Below the pieces are notes generated by a model. That model had not been told where the DNA came from. It saw nothing but the letters and a program-made list of their open reading frames with translations, and did no database searches. Below, in pieces: positions 1 to 10,966 of a DNA stretch of 64,000 nt. Origin of the DNA: Haematococcus lacustris (Eukaryota; Chlorophyta; Chlorophyceae; Chlamydomonadales; Haematococcaceae); the NCBI GenBank assembly GCA_030144725.1, contig JASKMD010000029.1, positions 11,409,990-11,473,989 of the forward strand, in the 5' to 3' direction. Within the stretch, counting starts at the first letter, position 1. Each line of letters starts with the position of its first letter. The position numbers and the translations under genes were made by a program.

Positions 1-2
1 TT

Positions 3-950
3 GCCCGTCTCTTCATTGACAATGTGTTTAAACACCATGGAGTACCTAGAGAAATCATCTCTGATAGGGGCTCCCATTTTACTAATCATTTCTGGGCGTC
101 AATTATGACCATTCTTGGTGTAAAGGAATGTAAGTCTAGTGCCTATCATCCACAGTCTGATGGTCAGACTGAGAGGTACAATCGTACCCTAGAGGAAATG
201 CTTCGCCATTATATCTCACCTGCTCAGTCTGACTGGCCCTTCTTCCTATCTCTGGCTGAGTTTGCTGTCAACAATAGTTGGCAGGAGTCCATCCAGTCCA
301 CGCCCTTCTTGGTCAATACTGGCCAGTCACCTCTGACACCTGCCCTGCTGGAGCTGCCTGGCGAGGTGTACTGTCCCACTGCCAGGAGACTGTCTGAGTG
401 GTGGCAGAGCAATGTCAAGCAGGCTCGCCACTTCATGGAGCTGGCTCAGCGGCGACAGGCCTATATGGCCAACAAGGGACGCCAGGAAGTGGAGTACCAC
501 ACTGGTCAGTTGGTGCTTCTTAGCACTAAGAACCTCAGGATGAAGCCAGGTAAGGCTAAGAAGTTGCTGCCTAGGTTCATAGGACCTTTCAAGGTGCTAG
601 AGCATGTAGGTCCTGTTGCTGTTCGCCTGGACCTGCCACAAGCCATGGCACGCATGCACCCTGTGTTCCATGTGTCTCTTCTGAGACCCTACACCAGTGA
701 GCATCCTCACTTGCCTCCTCCTGTGGAGTGGTTGGATGAGGCGCCTCTGTATGAGGTGGAGAAGTTGCTTGCCCATCGTGGCGTGCGTGCTGGTAAAGCA
801 CGAGGCTACTTAGTTAAGTGGCAGGGTTATGATGACTCTTACAACACATGGGAGCCGAGGAATAACCTTGTGAACTGCCTGGAAGTGTTGACTGCATATA
901 TGCAGTGCATGGTTTGTCCTAGCATCACTAATTACACTCCTACAAATTAA
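3..950 (+). CDS. Ty3/gypsy chromovirus pol, C-terminal part (integrase end and chromodomain)
   Basis: Open from the window edge to a stop at 950. The first part is the end of a retroviral-type integrase core: SDRG followed by the motif SAYHPQSDGQTER, which carries the last part of the DDE fold. A basic GPF/Y-like stretch (LLPRFIGPFKVLEHVGP) follows, then MHPVFHVSLLRPY, and near the end a chromodomain (YLVKWQGYDDSYNTWEP). This order is typical of Ty3/gypsy chromoviruses, whose chromodomain steers integration to modified chromatin. The last dozen residues are encoded by an inserted MITE, so the native C-terminus is lost. Protease, RT and RNase H would lie upstream of the window. It is related to, but clearly not identical with, the element at 60243-64000. 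No gag is visible here. Confidence 0.9.
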   Translation, partial: ARLFIDNVFKHHGVPREIISDRGSHFTNHFWASIMTILGVKECKSSAYHPQSDGQTERYNRTLEEMLRHYISPAQSDWPFFLSLAEFAVNNSWQESIQSTPFLVNTGQSPLTPALLELPGEVYCPTARRLSEWWQSNVKQARHFMELAQRRQAYMANKGRQEVEYHTGQLVLLSTKNLRMKPGKAKKLLPRFIGPFKVLEHVGPVAVRLDLPQAMARMHPVFHVSLLRPYTSEHPHLPPPVEWLDEAPLYEVEKLLAHRGVRAGKARGYLVKWQGYDDSYNTWEPRNNLVNCLEVLTAYMQCMVCPSITNYTPTN

Positions 951-1280
951 TCCCTGCGTCCGTCCCTGCGTGTTGACCGACCTTGTCCGATCGGGCTGAA
1001 ATTTTGATAGATGGTAGTTTGCAGAATATAAAACATATTTTTCAGTAAAAACATTTTAAAAAAATCAACAGCTGTTGCGCTGTGGCCCTGTGGCTAGAGT
1101 GCAGGGATGAGTGCAGGGATAGGTGGCGGGCCACAGCGCAACAGCCGTTGATTTTTAAAAATATTTTTACTAAAAAATATGTTTAGTATTCTGCAAACTA
1201 CCATCTATCAAAATTTCAGCCTGATCGGACAAGGTTGTTATACACGCAGGGACGGACGCAGGGAATAATTTGTAGGAGTG
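935..1280. mobile_element. Foldback MITE, family 1 copy 1
   Basis: The element reads CACTCCTACAAATTA inward from the left and the reverse complement ends at 1280. The arms are over 100 bp each and meet in a GC-rich centre that contains a second inverted pair (GTTGCGCTGTGGCCC against GGGCCACAGCGCAAC). It is flanked on both sides by TA (933-934 and 1281-1282), the duplication expected for Tc1/mariner-type insertion. It carries no transposase. A shorter copy lies at 26675-26913 and a half copy at 26383. It interrupts the 3' end of the Ty3/gypsy pol gene. Confidence 0.85.
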
Positions 1281-1330
1281 TAGTGTTGTGAGTCCTCGTG
1301 TTCTCACGAGGGCGGAACGTTTCCTCTTTG

Positions 1331-1343
1331 GAGGGGGAGGAAT
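1331..1343 (+). promoter_or_regulatory. Polypurine tract and start of a candidate 3' LTR
   Basis: GGAGGGGGAGGAA is followed at once by TGTAGCG. A purine run directly before TG is how Ty3/gypsy elements prime plus-strand synthesis at the 3' LTR. It lies about 390 bp after the pol stop, on the correct strand; most of that distance is the inserted MITE. The LTR end was not found. Confidence 0.5.
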
Positions 1344-2846
1344 GTAGCGAACGGCTCCTCGAAGCCTAGCTCGCCTCCGAGTACTTCTGTACTGCAGTGT
1401 GACATGGTGGGCGAAAGGGGCAGGTGGGCCTTCGCGCACACCTGCTTCAGAGGTTCGACTCCTCGGGGGAAACGTTCTAAACCCTGGCCGTGTCACGCTG
1501 TAGGAACGAAGGTAGTTATCGGTTGTTGGCGTGGTGTCTTGCACGCTACACGTCTCATCCCTGCGCTCACGGGCCTTCACTGTGGTGCCCACAGCAGCCA
1601 GCAGTTCCGGCTTTGTCAACCCCTGCCCCTGCTCCTGTGCCCTCCTCACTAGGCTCACCAGCCACTGACCCTCAGCCGGCACCAGATCTGTGGGCTGGAC
1701 CTGCTTGGCAAATGCTTGGCGAATGGCCAAGTCATGTTGCGTTACAATGGATAAGATGTAACCCTATCAAAACCACCTTCACCAGCAGCGCGTGGGGCAC
1801 GAGTGACGGGCGCGAGGAACGAGGCCGAGGGCGGAGGGATCGTGACTGTGTCTCTGGGGCGGTGTGACTGTGATGTTGGCATCAACTGATTGTTCGTGAA
1901 GGCCGGTAGGACACGGGTAGGGCTGAGTCATGAGCAGGTGGAAAGTTGAGGGTGTGGATGAGGTTTAGCAGCCCCTTAAGTGCAGGAGTATGTATGTAAA
2001 GTGTATGATTAGGACAGCAGGTTGGTGAGGGGCTATTCGTGAAGTTGCACGCCTTGTGCAACCTTGCCAAGCGTGTGCCTAGCCACAGTAGTGGGCTACT
2101 TGAGCATGCGTGACACCTAGGTTGGTATTTGATACATGACATGTGAGTGTGATTTTAATGAGAAGCCCATGGCCTTTGCATGCCTGCGCCTCACCTTGAG
2201 GGCTTGCACGGCAGTAACTGCAAGCTGGCCATGACATGAAGGCAATAACCACACTGCGTGTATCGTCCATGCAATGGAGGGGGCGGATGCTTGGCCCCAC
2301 CTTCTGGCAGCCAGGCCCGAAGTAGTCGACAGGGAAGCGTGTGCCAGGCAGGCTGTGCCATCGGGGCAGGCAGGACAGCTGACGGCCAGCTGCTGGGCAC
2401 CCCAACCCACTCCCCACCCCATTGCCTACAACTCCAGAAACCCCAGCTGCTGACCCTTGCTTTGGCTGGCCTACCCACCCCACTCTGCCTGCCTCTTCAG
2501 TGCTTGGTGCTCTGGGCTGGGCTGCCAGCAGGGTGGGACCAGCAGCAGCAGCAGGAGCTGCTGAGCCAACGCATGGCCTGCCTGGCTGTTCTTGAGATGC
2601 TGGTGCTGAGGGTTTGACTAGTTGAGGGCCGATGCCAGGCGCTGGCTGCAGCAGTTCAGTAGCTGAAGCTGCTGCGCTCGTCAGGTAAGTGGTGATGAGA
2701 GGCAGTCTTTTGGGAGCTGAGTTGAACATGGAGGAGAAGGGCTGGCATGCAGTGACGAGGTGGCTGGGGTGGGACAGTGCCGGGTGGCCACTGGCGGGGC
2801 CCCTGACAGCCCCAAGGGCTGCTGGGGCTGCAGGGCAGGCTGGAGC
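1344..2846. other. Candidate LTR remnant and unassigned sequence
   Basis: The stretch after the polypurine tract probably begins with an LTR (TGTAGCG at 1344). GGTTCGACTCC at 1452 resembles a Pol III B box, without an acceptor stem around it. From about 2160 to 2846 several overlapping open frames exist on both strands, but they are low-complexity Ala/Pro/Gly-rich frames typical of GC-rich algal intergenic DNA. I see no gene I can support. Confidence 0.4.
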
Positions 2847-3566
2847 TCAGGCAGAGTGGGAAGGAGCAGGGCTGGGAGCCAAGGCGTGTGAGGTAAGAGC
2901 AGGGGCAGTGCGGGCAGGAGCGAGAGCCTGGCCAGAGTTGGGCGGAAGGGTGAAAGCGGGGTCGCAGCTGCTGTTCGTCCTTGGCCATAGAGATACGGTG
3001 GATGCCCAGTTATGGCTGTTGCTTGCATGGGACACAGGGTGCATGAGGGCAGCAGCGGCGGCTGGCTTCAAGGCAACCTGATGCCACTGCTGCAGGGGAT
3101 GTTGGGCCTCAGGCTGAGGCTGGGGTTGAGGCTGGGGAAGCTTGTCATACTTGGTTGCTGTGGGGTGCTGGCATGGCTGCTCCAGCATTCTCTGCCGCTC
3201 CACTACCTTGTGCGCTGCAGCCAGACAGTGGCTGCGCAGCTCTGGGTCAGGCAGGGGGCCGCACAGCATTGCTAGGGACCCCTGCAGCTGCTGCCGCTCA
3301 GACTCACTCTCCACACCCATACCCTGAGATGAGGGCAGCAGCAGTAAGAGTGCTACCAGCAGCAGCAGCGGCACACGCAGCCAGACTTGAAGCAGCCTCA
3401 CAACCTGATAGGGCGAGCAATTGTAAGAGTATGCACGACTGTTGCCTGCAGCATACAGTTGAGTAGCAGGGAGGACGTGTGGAGAGCCCAGCTGTAGCTT
3501 GGAGCCGTCCTCATGGCCTGATCGGCTTGAGCTGCCAAGGGCAAGTAGTACCCCGAGCTGGGCCAC
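2847..3566 (-). CDS. Hypothetical ORF with one membrane segment
   Basis: A 239-residue open frame on the minus strand. It has a strong hydrophobic segment in its first third (VWLRVPLLLLVALLLLLPSS), then a moderately charged stretch with two cysteines (CGPLPDPELRSHC) and a Pro/Gln repeat (PQPQPQPQP). Beyond that it turns Ala/Ser/Pro-rich and loses protein character. I recognise no family. The hydrophobic segment flanked by basic residues suggests a single-pass membrane protein if it is real. GC-rich composition makes long spurious frames common here, no splice structure is evident, and it may be only an exon or a chance frame. Confidence 0.25.
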   Translation of the reverse strand: MAQLGVLLALGSSSRSGHEDGSKLQLGSPHVLPATQLYAAGNSRAYSYNCSPYQVVRLLQVWLRVPLLLLVALLLLLPSSQGMGVESESERQQLQGSLAMLCGPLPDPELRSHCLAAAHKVVERQRMLEQPCQHPTATKYDKLPQPQPQPQPEAQHPLQQWHQVALKPAAAAALMHPVSHASNSHNWASTVSLWPRTNSSCDPAFTLPPNSGQALAPARTAPALTSHALAPSPAPSHSA

Positions 3567-3836
3567 AAGCGTCTGTGAGGCCGCTTACCCCAAGGCCCCG
3601 CAGCAGCAGCAGCTGTAGCACCCTGCCGCGCAGTTATGCATGCTAGTGGCTCCTCTTGCAGCTAAAAGCAGTGCGTGTCAGCCATGTCAGTGCTAATTCC
3701 ATACAGACAAGACACCAACCCTAGCGACAGCCCCGTCGTTCTGTCTTTGTGTCGGTATTAGTTGTAGTCTGGGCTGATGAGGGAGGTGTGTCTGTGTGAA
3801 CAGCCATAGGGAGGATGGAAAGGGGCTGGTCTGTGC

Positions 3837-6202
3837 ATGGATCAGGAGGCAGCACGGCCTGATCGCAGCCCAGCTCAAGTTGACGTTGTTGTGGCAGAGG
3901 TCAACAAGCGCATGACCATGGGCAGCAAGCAGTGTGTCCTGGCAGCAGTCCTGTGCCTGTTTGTGCTGCTGCAGTCCTTCCTAGGCAAGCCACCTCCAGG
4001 GTTCCCAGCAGCAGGTCCAGCCCCAGGCCCCCATCCCCCACCTGACCCAGCCTGCCCTCCCTATGCCCACCCCCGCCTTGCCACACGCAACTCACCCCGC
4101 GATGCAGCCGCCCCAGCCCAGCTGCCTCCCCCAGTGCAGCTCAACATCTGGGACCCACAGCTGTTGGCACAGATCAGGGATGCCATGGAGCTGCTCACCA
4201 AAGCTAGTGTGCTGGAACACCTGATGCGTGGCCCCCACCACCGTGGCATCAGGCTGCTGCCCGGTGAGGTGGCAGTGTTTGAGCAGCCCAGCAGCGCCTG
4301 GCTTGTGGCCATGCTCAAGGAGCTAAACGAGGTGCACCTGCTAGGGGACCTCAACTCCCTCATCGCAAACGCAACGAAGATCATCACCAACATCCAGGAG
4401 TACTACCTGCACCCGGGGCGCTTCATCAGTTGGTGGTGCAAGGCGGTTGGGGTGGTGGAGGGGGGGTTCAGCCGGGCAATGAGGAAGCACTTTCCCCAAT
4501 TGGTACTAGGGCACCTAGACTACTGCCTGACAGGGAGGACAAATGGCGCTTGCCACCCAACAGTGTGTTGCGGCAGCCTAGGTGGGTGGCAGAAGTGGCA
4601 AAGCATTGTAGGCTGTTGAGGCTGCCGGCCCAGTGGCGGGAGGGAATGGACTCCATAGGGAAGGGGGGGGCAGGCAGGCTGCCCCTAGAGAAGAGGGTGC
4701 GTTACGCTGTTCGTTAACCGCAACCCAGAGGGCTAGCGACACCCCATGGCACGTGCCCGCGCCCTTTCACCATGCTCCCCATGGTGGGGGTGCGGGCCCG
4801 CCACTTTGTCATTGATGACAGGGTATTCCATGGGCTGCTGACCGACCTCGGCATGACCGACCTGACACGGTTGCAGTTTGCCAGTTTGCCGGTGAAAGCC
4901 TGCCCCATTGGCAGAAGTTCATCCAGTACAGCCAGCTGCAGAACAGCGGTTGGGACTTTGCGCGCAGGGTAGAGACGGATGGTGTCAGTATCAGTGTTCA
5001 CTTTGGGCGCAGCCAGGCAGTCACTGAGCCAGTGGAGCTGACCTCCATAGGGCGTCAGCTGACAGCCACCAGCGACTACACCCCAGCCACCCACATTGCT
5101 GTTGGGGTGGACCCAGGTGTCGCCCAGGCCATCAAGGCAGGGCATGCACAACGGCACCCAGTCACAGGTCTGGTGCTCAGGTAGTGGGAGTGGGAGTTGA
5201 GCAAGGGGCAGCTGAAGCATGACAGCGGGCTTACCAAAGCCAAGCAGGACACAGCCCGCTGGTCAACTGCCATCCAGCCACAGCTGCTGCAACTGGCAGC
5301 TGCCACCCCAGCTGGCACCACCCTGGGAGGCCTCCAGGCCCACATCCTAGCCCTCGAGGCCACCCGGGACGCACTGTGGGAGGAGTACCTCAAGCCCCGC
5401 TGGCGCAAGCAGCGGTTGGCGCTGCACCATGCCCAGGAGCGCGTCATTGAGGGTTTCTGCAAGAAGGTATGACCTGCCCTGACCTGACCTTGAACCCTGA
5501 CCCTACAGGTGGTGAATGGGATGAAATCACGCCACCACTACCACCAGGAGAGGGGAGTGGCTGTGTTCCTGGGAGCGAGTAACTTCAGCCAGGGTGGGTG
5601 GAAGGCGGGGGCGGTGTGGGAGGGGTTTCGCAGGGTGGTGCAGCAGCCCAGCAGGCCCAGCACAGATCGTCAGCTCGTCAGTGCATATGTGCCAGCCTTA
5701 TGAGCTGCACCTGCCACCTGACCAGCCTAGGCCTGCAGACTGGGTACCCCCAGCAGGCCAGGTCAACCCGCGGCTGGTGCGCCCAGCCTGGAGCCTGCGG
5801 CATGCTAAGTATGTGCGGGGCCTGTCATGGTGCCATCAGGTGCCGCCCAACCCTCTCCCTGCCCAGGCCCCCCCAGCCCAGGCCCCACCACCTCCCCCAG
5901 CCCAGGCCCAGCCCCTCCCTGCAGCACCTGGCCCAGTGCAACGACCCCAGGCACCCCCAGGGGGCAGGTGGCTGGACCGGGACACCAACGGGTGCCTGAA
6001 CATGCAGCGCATTGGGGAGAGCATGCAGCGCCCCATAGAGCTGTGCAGCTGGAAGGACCTGGAGGCTCTGCCCACCGTTGGCAAGGAGTACCAGCAGGGC
6101 TACAAGCTGGTCAATGACCGGCTGCCCAAGGTCAGGCAGCGGCTGCACCGGGCTGCAGAGTACCGGCGGGGCATTGATGGCCGGGCCCGCAACAATGCAT
6201 AG
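3837..6202 (+). pseudogene. Fanzor/TnpB-like RNA-guided nuclease gene, copy F1 (broken)
   Basis: Segments of one TnpB/Fanzor-like protein follow each other on the plus strand. Up to 4619 is a 260-residue N-terminal part. Around 4772-4915 is a block (RHFVIDDRVFHGLL) that matches copy F5 (RHVFIDTRGLYGMM). At about 5095-5120 is the RuvC-I motif GVDPGV with its catalytic Asp. From 5200 to 5465 is a helical region, then a GT-AG intron of about 40 bp, then FLGASNFSQGG where RuvC-II is expected. A degenerate zinc-ribbon area comes next, and near 5970-6000 RuvC-III WLDRDTNGCLNM. The frame changes between blocks near 4620, 4900 and 5650, and a stop interrupts the frame at 5182, so it cannot make a full protein as read. 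In this family the protein cuts DNA with a guide RNA made from its own 3' end; that end is annotated separately. The family call rests on RuvC-I, RuvC-III and block order. Confidence 0.7.
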
Positions 6203-6227
6203 GGCTTGGTAGTTTGCACAGGCTTTT

Positions 6228-6415
6228 AGCCTTACAGAGCATTAAGCTGTTAGTTTTGATGAGGTGCCCAGTGGTCTAGGGGGAACGTGCCATCGATGTG
6301 GGGTTGGCAGTTATCAAGGGTGCGACCGAGGACGCTACAACGTGATTGTATAAGCTGAGTGAGATTACCCATAGGCAAACAGGTTGTTCCTTGTTGAATG
6401 AGTTTTGTTTGTCTG
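6228..6415 (+). repeat. Recurrent Fanzor 3' end type A, copy A1 (candidate guide-RNA scaffold/right end)
   Basis: It starts 26 bp after the stop of F1 and is collinear for nearly 190 bp with the reverse complement of 33420-33605. The last 60 bp also match 41727-41801 and 52624-52682. The terminal part reads GATTACCC, then a hairpin with arms GGCAAACA and TGTTTGTC (one G-T pair). Similarity to the other copies ends just after the second arm. In IS200/IS605-like and Fanzor elements this position holds the guide-RNA scaffold and the right end. That role is inferred. Confidence 0.6.
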
Positions 6416-6647
6416 ACCAAGGATTCACCAAGGATTCAGCCATCAACATCAATGATGATTTCATGAATTTCCAAGGATTCAATGACTCACAACTGGGCCA
6501 GGTGGTTCAACACCTGCAAGCCTCGCAACAAGGGACTGTGGAGACAGACGGTGCACTACACACGCCCCCTCCCCCCCTCCTCCAGCCCCACCCCCAGCTG
6601 CCAGCAGCAGCAGCTGCCCAAGTGCAGCAGCAGCAGCGGCCCATGCA

Positions 6648-7492
6648 GTGGGACTCCCCCACATAGGCAGGGGCATAGCTGAGATGCGTGAGTATGTGTT
6701 TAACCCAGACACACAGATTGGGGTGGGCACCGACCCCGGCGTCACTCAATGCAGTGATTGGGACGAGAGGTCAGGCCAGCTGGTAACAGACCAGCTCCGC
6801 CGGTGGAAGCTGATCAAGGGCTCGATGAAGCAGGCCAGTGGCCTGAACAACTCCCGCCGTGACACCGAGCGGTGGCTGGCTCCGTTTAAGCCCCACCTCC
6901 AGCACCTGGCAGCAGCAAGCTTAGCCGGCACTTCCCTGGAGGCCAACCTGAAGCACATCACTGTCACCCTGGCCACCTGGGATGCGGTGTGGGAAGTGTA
7001 CCTGGACCCCAAGTGGGCATGGCAGCGGCTGAGCAGCCCACCAGGCGTGCAGGCTGGACGCCACCAGCAAGGCAGGTGGAACAGCGCCTGGTGCGCCCAG
7101 CCTGGAGCCAGCAGCGTGACCAGTCAGTGCGGGGCCTGATGTGGTGCCCAGTGGTGGCACCACGTAAGCCCCAACAGGCCCCATGCAGCAGCCAGGCAGC
7201 CACACAGCCAGCAGCCTTAGAGCCAGGGCCCAGCAATCCCCGCCAGCCAAGCGCAGCACGCGCACCGGTGCCACAGCCAGGCAGGTGGGTAGATCGGGAC
7301 TGCAATGCGGCATTCAACATGCAGCGCATTCGGGAGAGCAGGTGGCGCCCGCTGGAGCTATGCTGGTGGCCAGACCAGGGAGCTCTGCCAGCCAAGGGCA
7401 AGGAGTACCCTGGCCTGGGCTACAAGCGGCTGCGAGACAAGTCTCCCAAAGCCCAGCAGCAGCAGCAGCAGCAGCCTGCTGTGGCACAGTAA
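6648..7492 (+). pseudogene. Fanzor/TnpB-like gene, copy F2 with internal deletion
   Basis: The first frame has the RuvC-I motif (IGVGTDPGV) and the helical region as in F1 and F5 (TERWLAPFKPHLQHLA, TWDAVWEVYLDPKW). Around 7030-7060 it jumps directly to sequence that in F1 lies after the zinc-ribbon area (the RLVRPAWS block, here out of frame), so RuvC-II is deleted. The last frame, read from about 7059, contains RuvC-III (WVDRDCNAAFNMQ) and the family tail GLGYKRLRDKSPKAQ ending in a glutamine run and PAVAQ. The stop is at 7490-7492. With RuvC-II missing it cannot be an active nuclease. It sits directly 3' of A1 and is followed by type B end B1. Confidence 0.7.
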
Positions 7493-7738
7493 TGTGTGCC
7501 CCCTTCTTGAGCTGTTATCAGCTTACATTCAGTGCATGTTTTGTCATGCCAACTCTACACAATAGCCCTCAGGGGTCAGGCAATGACGTAGGTGGTAGGC
7601 ACTCATGCACCATGTCCATGTGCACTGGGTATACTCCACACAGCCCAATAACACCACTCGAGTCGGGCGACTATTGCCCACTAGTGGTCCCTGGTGGTCT
7701 GGCTCAAATGGAGGCCCTAGTGAGGGACGAGGGGGCTG
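7493..7738 (+). repeat. Recurrent Fanzor 3' end type B, copy B1
   Basis: It begins at the F2 stop and ends with GGGGGCTG at 7731-7738. Blocks CATGTCCATG, ATACTCCACACAGCCC, CTAGTGGTCC and GAGGCCCTAGTGAGGGAC recur in B2 (27581-27710) and in B3 (41066-41368, reverse), and the terminal 40 bp in B4 (56298-56340). Sequence after GGGGGCTG differs in every copy, which marks the element end. CCCTAGTGAGGG can form a small 4-bp stem. Confidence 0.65.
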
Positions 7739-7990
7739 TACGGTGATTGCAGAGACGAAGATTGGAGTTGGAGATGATGCGCACTGTGCAGAGCAAGTGG
7801 CGTCCTCTGAAGTCATTCTAGCCGAAGCTGCCTGCGCTGCCAGCCAAGGGCAGAGAGTACCCCAAACTGGGCTGGAGTCGGCCGGCTGCTCAATTCTAGC
7901 CACAGCTTGTGGCACAGTAATGTGTCCCCCGTAAGCTTTCATCAGCTTCCACCATCTTACATCAGCGCAATGTCGCCGTGCCTGTGTTAG
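7739..7990 (+). pseudogene. Fanzor tail fragment, copy F3
   Basis: Directly after the B1 terminus is a decayed copy of the same C-terminal region. GCAGAGCAAGTGGCG aligns with the coding sequence after RuvC-III. The block for GREYP is still readable near 7850, and the post-stop sequence AATGTGTCCCCC is shared with F2. Stops and indels break the frame. Similarity fades into weak type B 3' end sequence near 8018-8070. Confidence 0.55.
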
Positions 7991-7999
7991 GCTGTAGCC

Positions 8000-8610
8000 T
8001 TGTCCCAGGGGTCAGGTAATAGTGGAAGTGAAGATGTAGGTGTAGGCGCCCATGCAGTGTCCGTGGTAGGGGTCACACAATCTAAGAAAAGCTCTTAGTG
8101 CGTGGGTCACTGCACTCCACTCTTCCACAGCAGGGTAGCGTGTTGCCCACCGGGCTGGTGAGGCAGGTGCTGGGCCTTGCAATGAGGCTTGGCGTCCCAC
8201 ACCTTGTTGTATCTAAAGCGTGACAACTGACACAGTGATGCAGCATCCCATCTCAATAGGCCTCCCGTGCAATACCCTCGTAATCTGTATGAGCCCAAGC
8301 TGACAAGCTTTACAGAGCACAGCTGGCACTTGCCATGGTAGGGAGCCTGGCCAACAACGGCTTGGCTGGAGTGGCCATATCAGGGATTTAGCAACACCAT
8401 CCAAGCGTGCTAGGAGGGACATCAGGTCGCCATCTAACCGGAGTGCCGGCAACCGGAGTGGGGCGAAAATGAGATCCATTACACGATCCATTACACAATC
8501 CATTACACAACCCATTTAACGCATTGATACACAGCCACAGGCTAGGGGAGCCAGGCATGGTAGGGGAGCCAGGCTTGTGATACATGTTCTCATGCTGCTG
8601 CCCCATCAAC
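8000..8610. repeat. Dispersed repeat copy (8375-8512) and flanks
   Basis: About 135 bp at 8375-8512 is nearly identical to 33745-33880, in the same orientation. Its end is made of iterated TCCATTACACAA-like 12-mers, a pattern often seen in transposon subterminal regions. The rest of the stretch holds no gene I can support; the flanks are unique at the level I can read. Confidence 0.6.
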
Positions 8611-8618
8611 TGCTCAAC

Positions 8619-9980
8619 CAGGGCTGTGCGATACGGGGATACGGATTACGGATACGCTTACGTTACTTACCGTAATACGTGGTCACACCCGTAAGGTTCC
8701 GCCTAACCGATCCGTAAGTTCCGCCGTAAGGGGGCCCATGCAGGCATGCGGGGCATCTTTTTCGCCTTTCCCCTCCCGCCTTCCTTGCTTCCGCCAACCC
8801 TGTTTCCCCAGTTTCCGCCTGTTAGGGGCAGGTGGTGCCTATCTACTACCGAGTGTGTAGTACTCAGCATGTTACACCCAGCCAACAACCTTCAGCCATC
8901 ATCATCAGCGTCTCTCAGCCATGTGCCTAAGCAGGTCTGCACTGTGACAGCAGTTGTTGAACTGCTGGGCCTGCTCACCCCCCAAACCCGGTGGTGGCCG
9001 CAGGCTGCTCAACATGGATGAGCAGCTGTGCATGCGAACTCCACCGCTGAGCTCCAAGCCCTTGCGGATGTTGTGAAGGTTCTGGAACACCTCCAGCTGC
9101 TGCGCCAGGCATGAGGACAGTGTGTAGTACTTGATGATGTCACGGACGACCTCACAGTGCTTAATCACCAGCTCCAGGGTGAGCAGGTCTGCATGAGGGT
9201 AAGGCAACAAGCAATAAGTTAGCTGTACCAGGGGCAGGGGCAGGGGCAGGGCAGGGCAGGGCAGGGCAGGGCAGGGCAGGGCAGGGCAGGGCACCTTTTA
9301 GGTAGAGGTCCTGCACATGCATTTGGCACGGCACACCCAGGACTTTGGGGTACTTCTCTTCAACAAGCCGCCAGAGCGACATTGTGGTTGTCCACCTCCA
9401 GACTTGTGCCTGCCTCGCCCTGCCTAGCCTCCAGGTGCTGACGGACGATATGCACGTTGGCTGCGTCAGCCATGGCCTCGGCACTCATGAGGTACGAGCA
9501 GGCCGCTGTTAGCAAATGGGCACCGAGGTGGTTCGGGTTGCTGCCAAGGGCGGCCTTGGCAGCAAAGGAACAGAATTTGCACTTGCGTCTGTCGCTAGCG
9601 CAACCATCGCCATTTGCGCCAAAATGCCGCTGATACCAGACCGGTGTGCTGATGCTGGGCTGGTCGGTCCGGCTGCGCTTTCTGAGTGGCCCAGTGACGC
9701 CGGGGATTTGCTGCACATCCTCCGCAGTGGCCATGGATGACCGGCGCAAAAGTGTCTGGATCTTTAGACGCTGAGTGGCGCGTGGTGACCCCAGCTCCAT
9801 GACAGTCGATGTGCGCTCGTCGCGACGCACTAATTCTGCTGCGGGGCTTGAAGGTCACTGGGTGCTTCACACATACGGGTGGCGGTTGGATCCGGATTTG
9901 ACCCGTATTACTTACGGATATACATACGTACGGGTTACCACCCGTATATCCGTAACTTACCCCGTATAGTCACAGCCCTG
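8619..9980 (-). mobile_element. hAT transposon, deletion derivative, with 8-bp target duplication
   Basis: Both ends begin CAGGGCTGTG reading inward (8619 and, reversed, 9980). They are followed by related arms rich in ATACGG and TTACGG motifs. The flanks are perfect 8-bp copies TGCTCAAC at 8611-8618 and 9981-9988. Terminal CAGGG and 8-bp duplications are hallmarks of the hAT superfamily. Only about 1.36 kb long with a partial transposase inside, it is probably mobilised in trans. A run of GGGCA units lies at 9236-9296. Confidence 0.88.
8905..9830 (-). pseudogene. hAT transposase remnant with BED-type zinc finger
   Basis: The first block (9830 to 9360) has a BED-finger pattern: an aromatic stretch VWYQRHF, then CKFC, then LGAHLLTAAC as the second metal pair. 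BED fingers bind transposon ends in hAT transposases. A following block has PCQMHVQDLYLK, which resembles the hAT stretch before the conserved TRW region. The last block (about 9190 to 9000) is helical with ELVIKHCEVVRDIIKYY. The DDE catalytic core and the C-terminal dimerisation domain are absent, so it is not functional alone. Confidence 0.65.
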
Positions 9981-9988
9981 TGCTCAAC

Positions 9989-10966
9989 GCAAACTAAATT
10001 ATTGTCCCACAAGCTGGCCAGGTGGCGCATGAGTGGGCCCAGGCCATGGCCTTGCTTCCCAGGCCTTGGCCTTGCCCCGCTTAGCTGGTGTTGGGTGCTG
10101 TGTGCTGCTGCTCTGCCCCAGTGCTGCGCCACAGCCCCTCACTTCACCTCTCCACCTTGCTGCCCAGCGCTCAGCAGCGGCCTGTCAGTGCTAGAGCTGT
10201 GGCGTGTTGCTCATGGCTTGCCCAGGGTCATCAGCCTAGTGGTGGCCAGCCCTGCTGTCAGCCTGAGCCGCAGCGCCCTCGCCTCAGGTGAGCTCAGCCA
10301 GGCTGTGTGTGTGACACCTGGCCATGATGTAGAGTCACAGCAGTGTGCGGCGCTACCTAAGGCATGGCGCAGAGCATCAGGCACCGCCTGCGCTTCAGGC
10401 TGAGTGCAGGTCACATCAGCTGCCTGTCGGTCCCCCAAGCCTTACCACCATTGCGGTCTGCCTGCTGCCCTGCCACTGCATGCTGCGCTTTATCCAGCTG
10501 CAGGCTGTGAGCAGAGCTGCCAGGTCGAGGATAGGTTTGAGCAGCTCCATGAGGGCATGGAGGCGGCGCTGACCCACATTACCCGCTGACCACATCCCGC
10601 CCGTGGTCTCCTCTGCCACCTCGACCTTGCCCTCTCAGCCACCGCCCCTGGGAGGATGCCCATGGGAGGACCACCCCTAGGCTGAGATGAGCTGCCGGGT
10701 TGGATGCCGTGCCTTTGAGGATTCAGAAGCTCGGTGCCGGCTACTTCGTGGATGGACACGAGCGGGCGCACATCAGGGACTGCATTGAGTCACAACGCAT
10801 TGACATCAGCAGCCTGGATGGTTGCTCCTCAACCTAGGAGGAACATTGAGGACAGCTGCCAAAGGAGTGTGAAACGAGTGATGTTCGGTCTAAACAGCGA
10901 CAGCCCGCACATTGAGCGATATATCCCTAGCATAAACCTCGGACGCTGCACAGCAACAACCTCACA
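9989..10966. other. Unassigned stretch before the expansin gene; possible short exon
   Basis: No complete gene is visible. The frame at about 10690-10842 (plus) reads like ordinary protein (PLRIQKLGAGYFVDGHERAH, then IRDCIESQRIDISSLDG) and ends in a stop. It could be a last exon of an unknown gene or a relic. The final 100 bp would hold the expansin promoter; no clear TATA box was seen. Confidence 0.25.

Noticed and set aside
1452..1462. B-box-like GGTTCGACTCC
   Set aside because: No cloverleaf can be built around it; likely inside LTR-related sequence.
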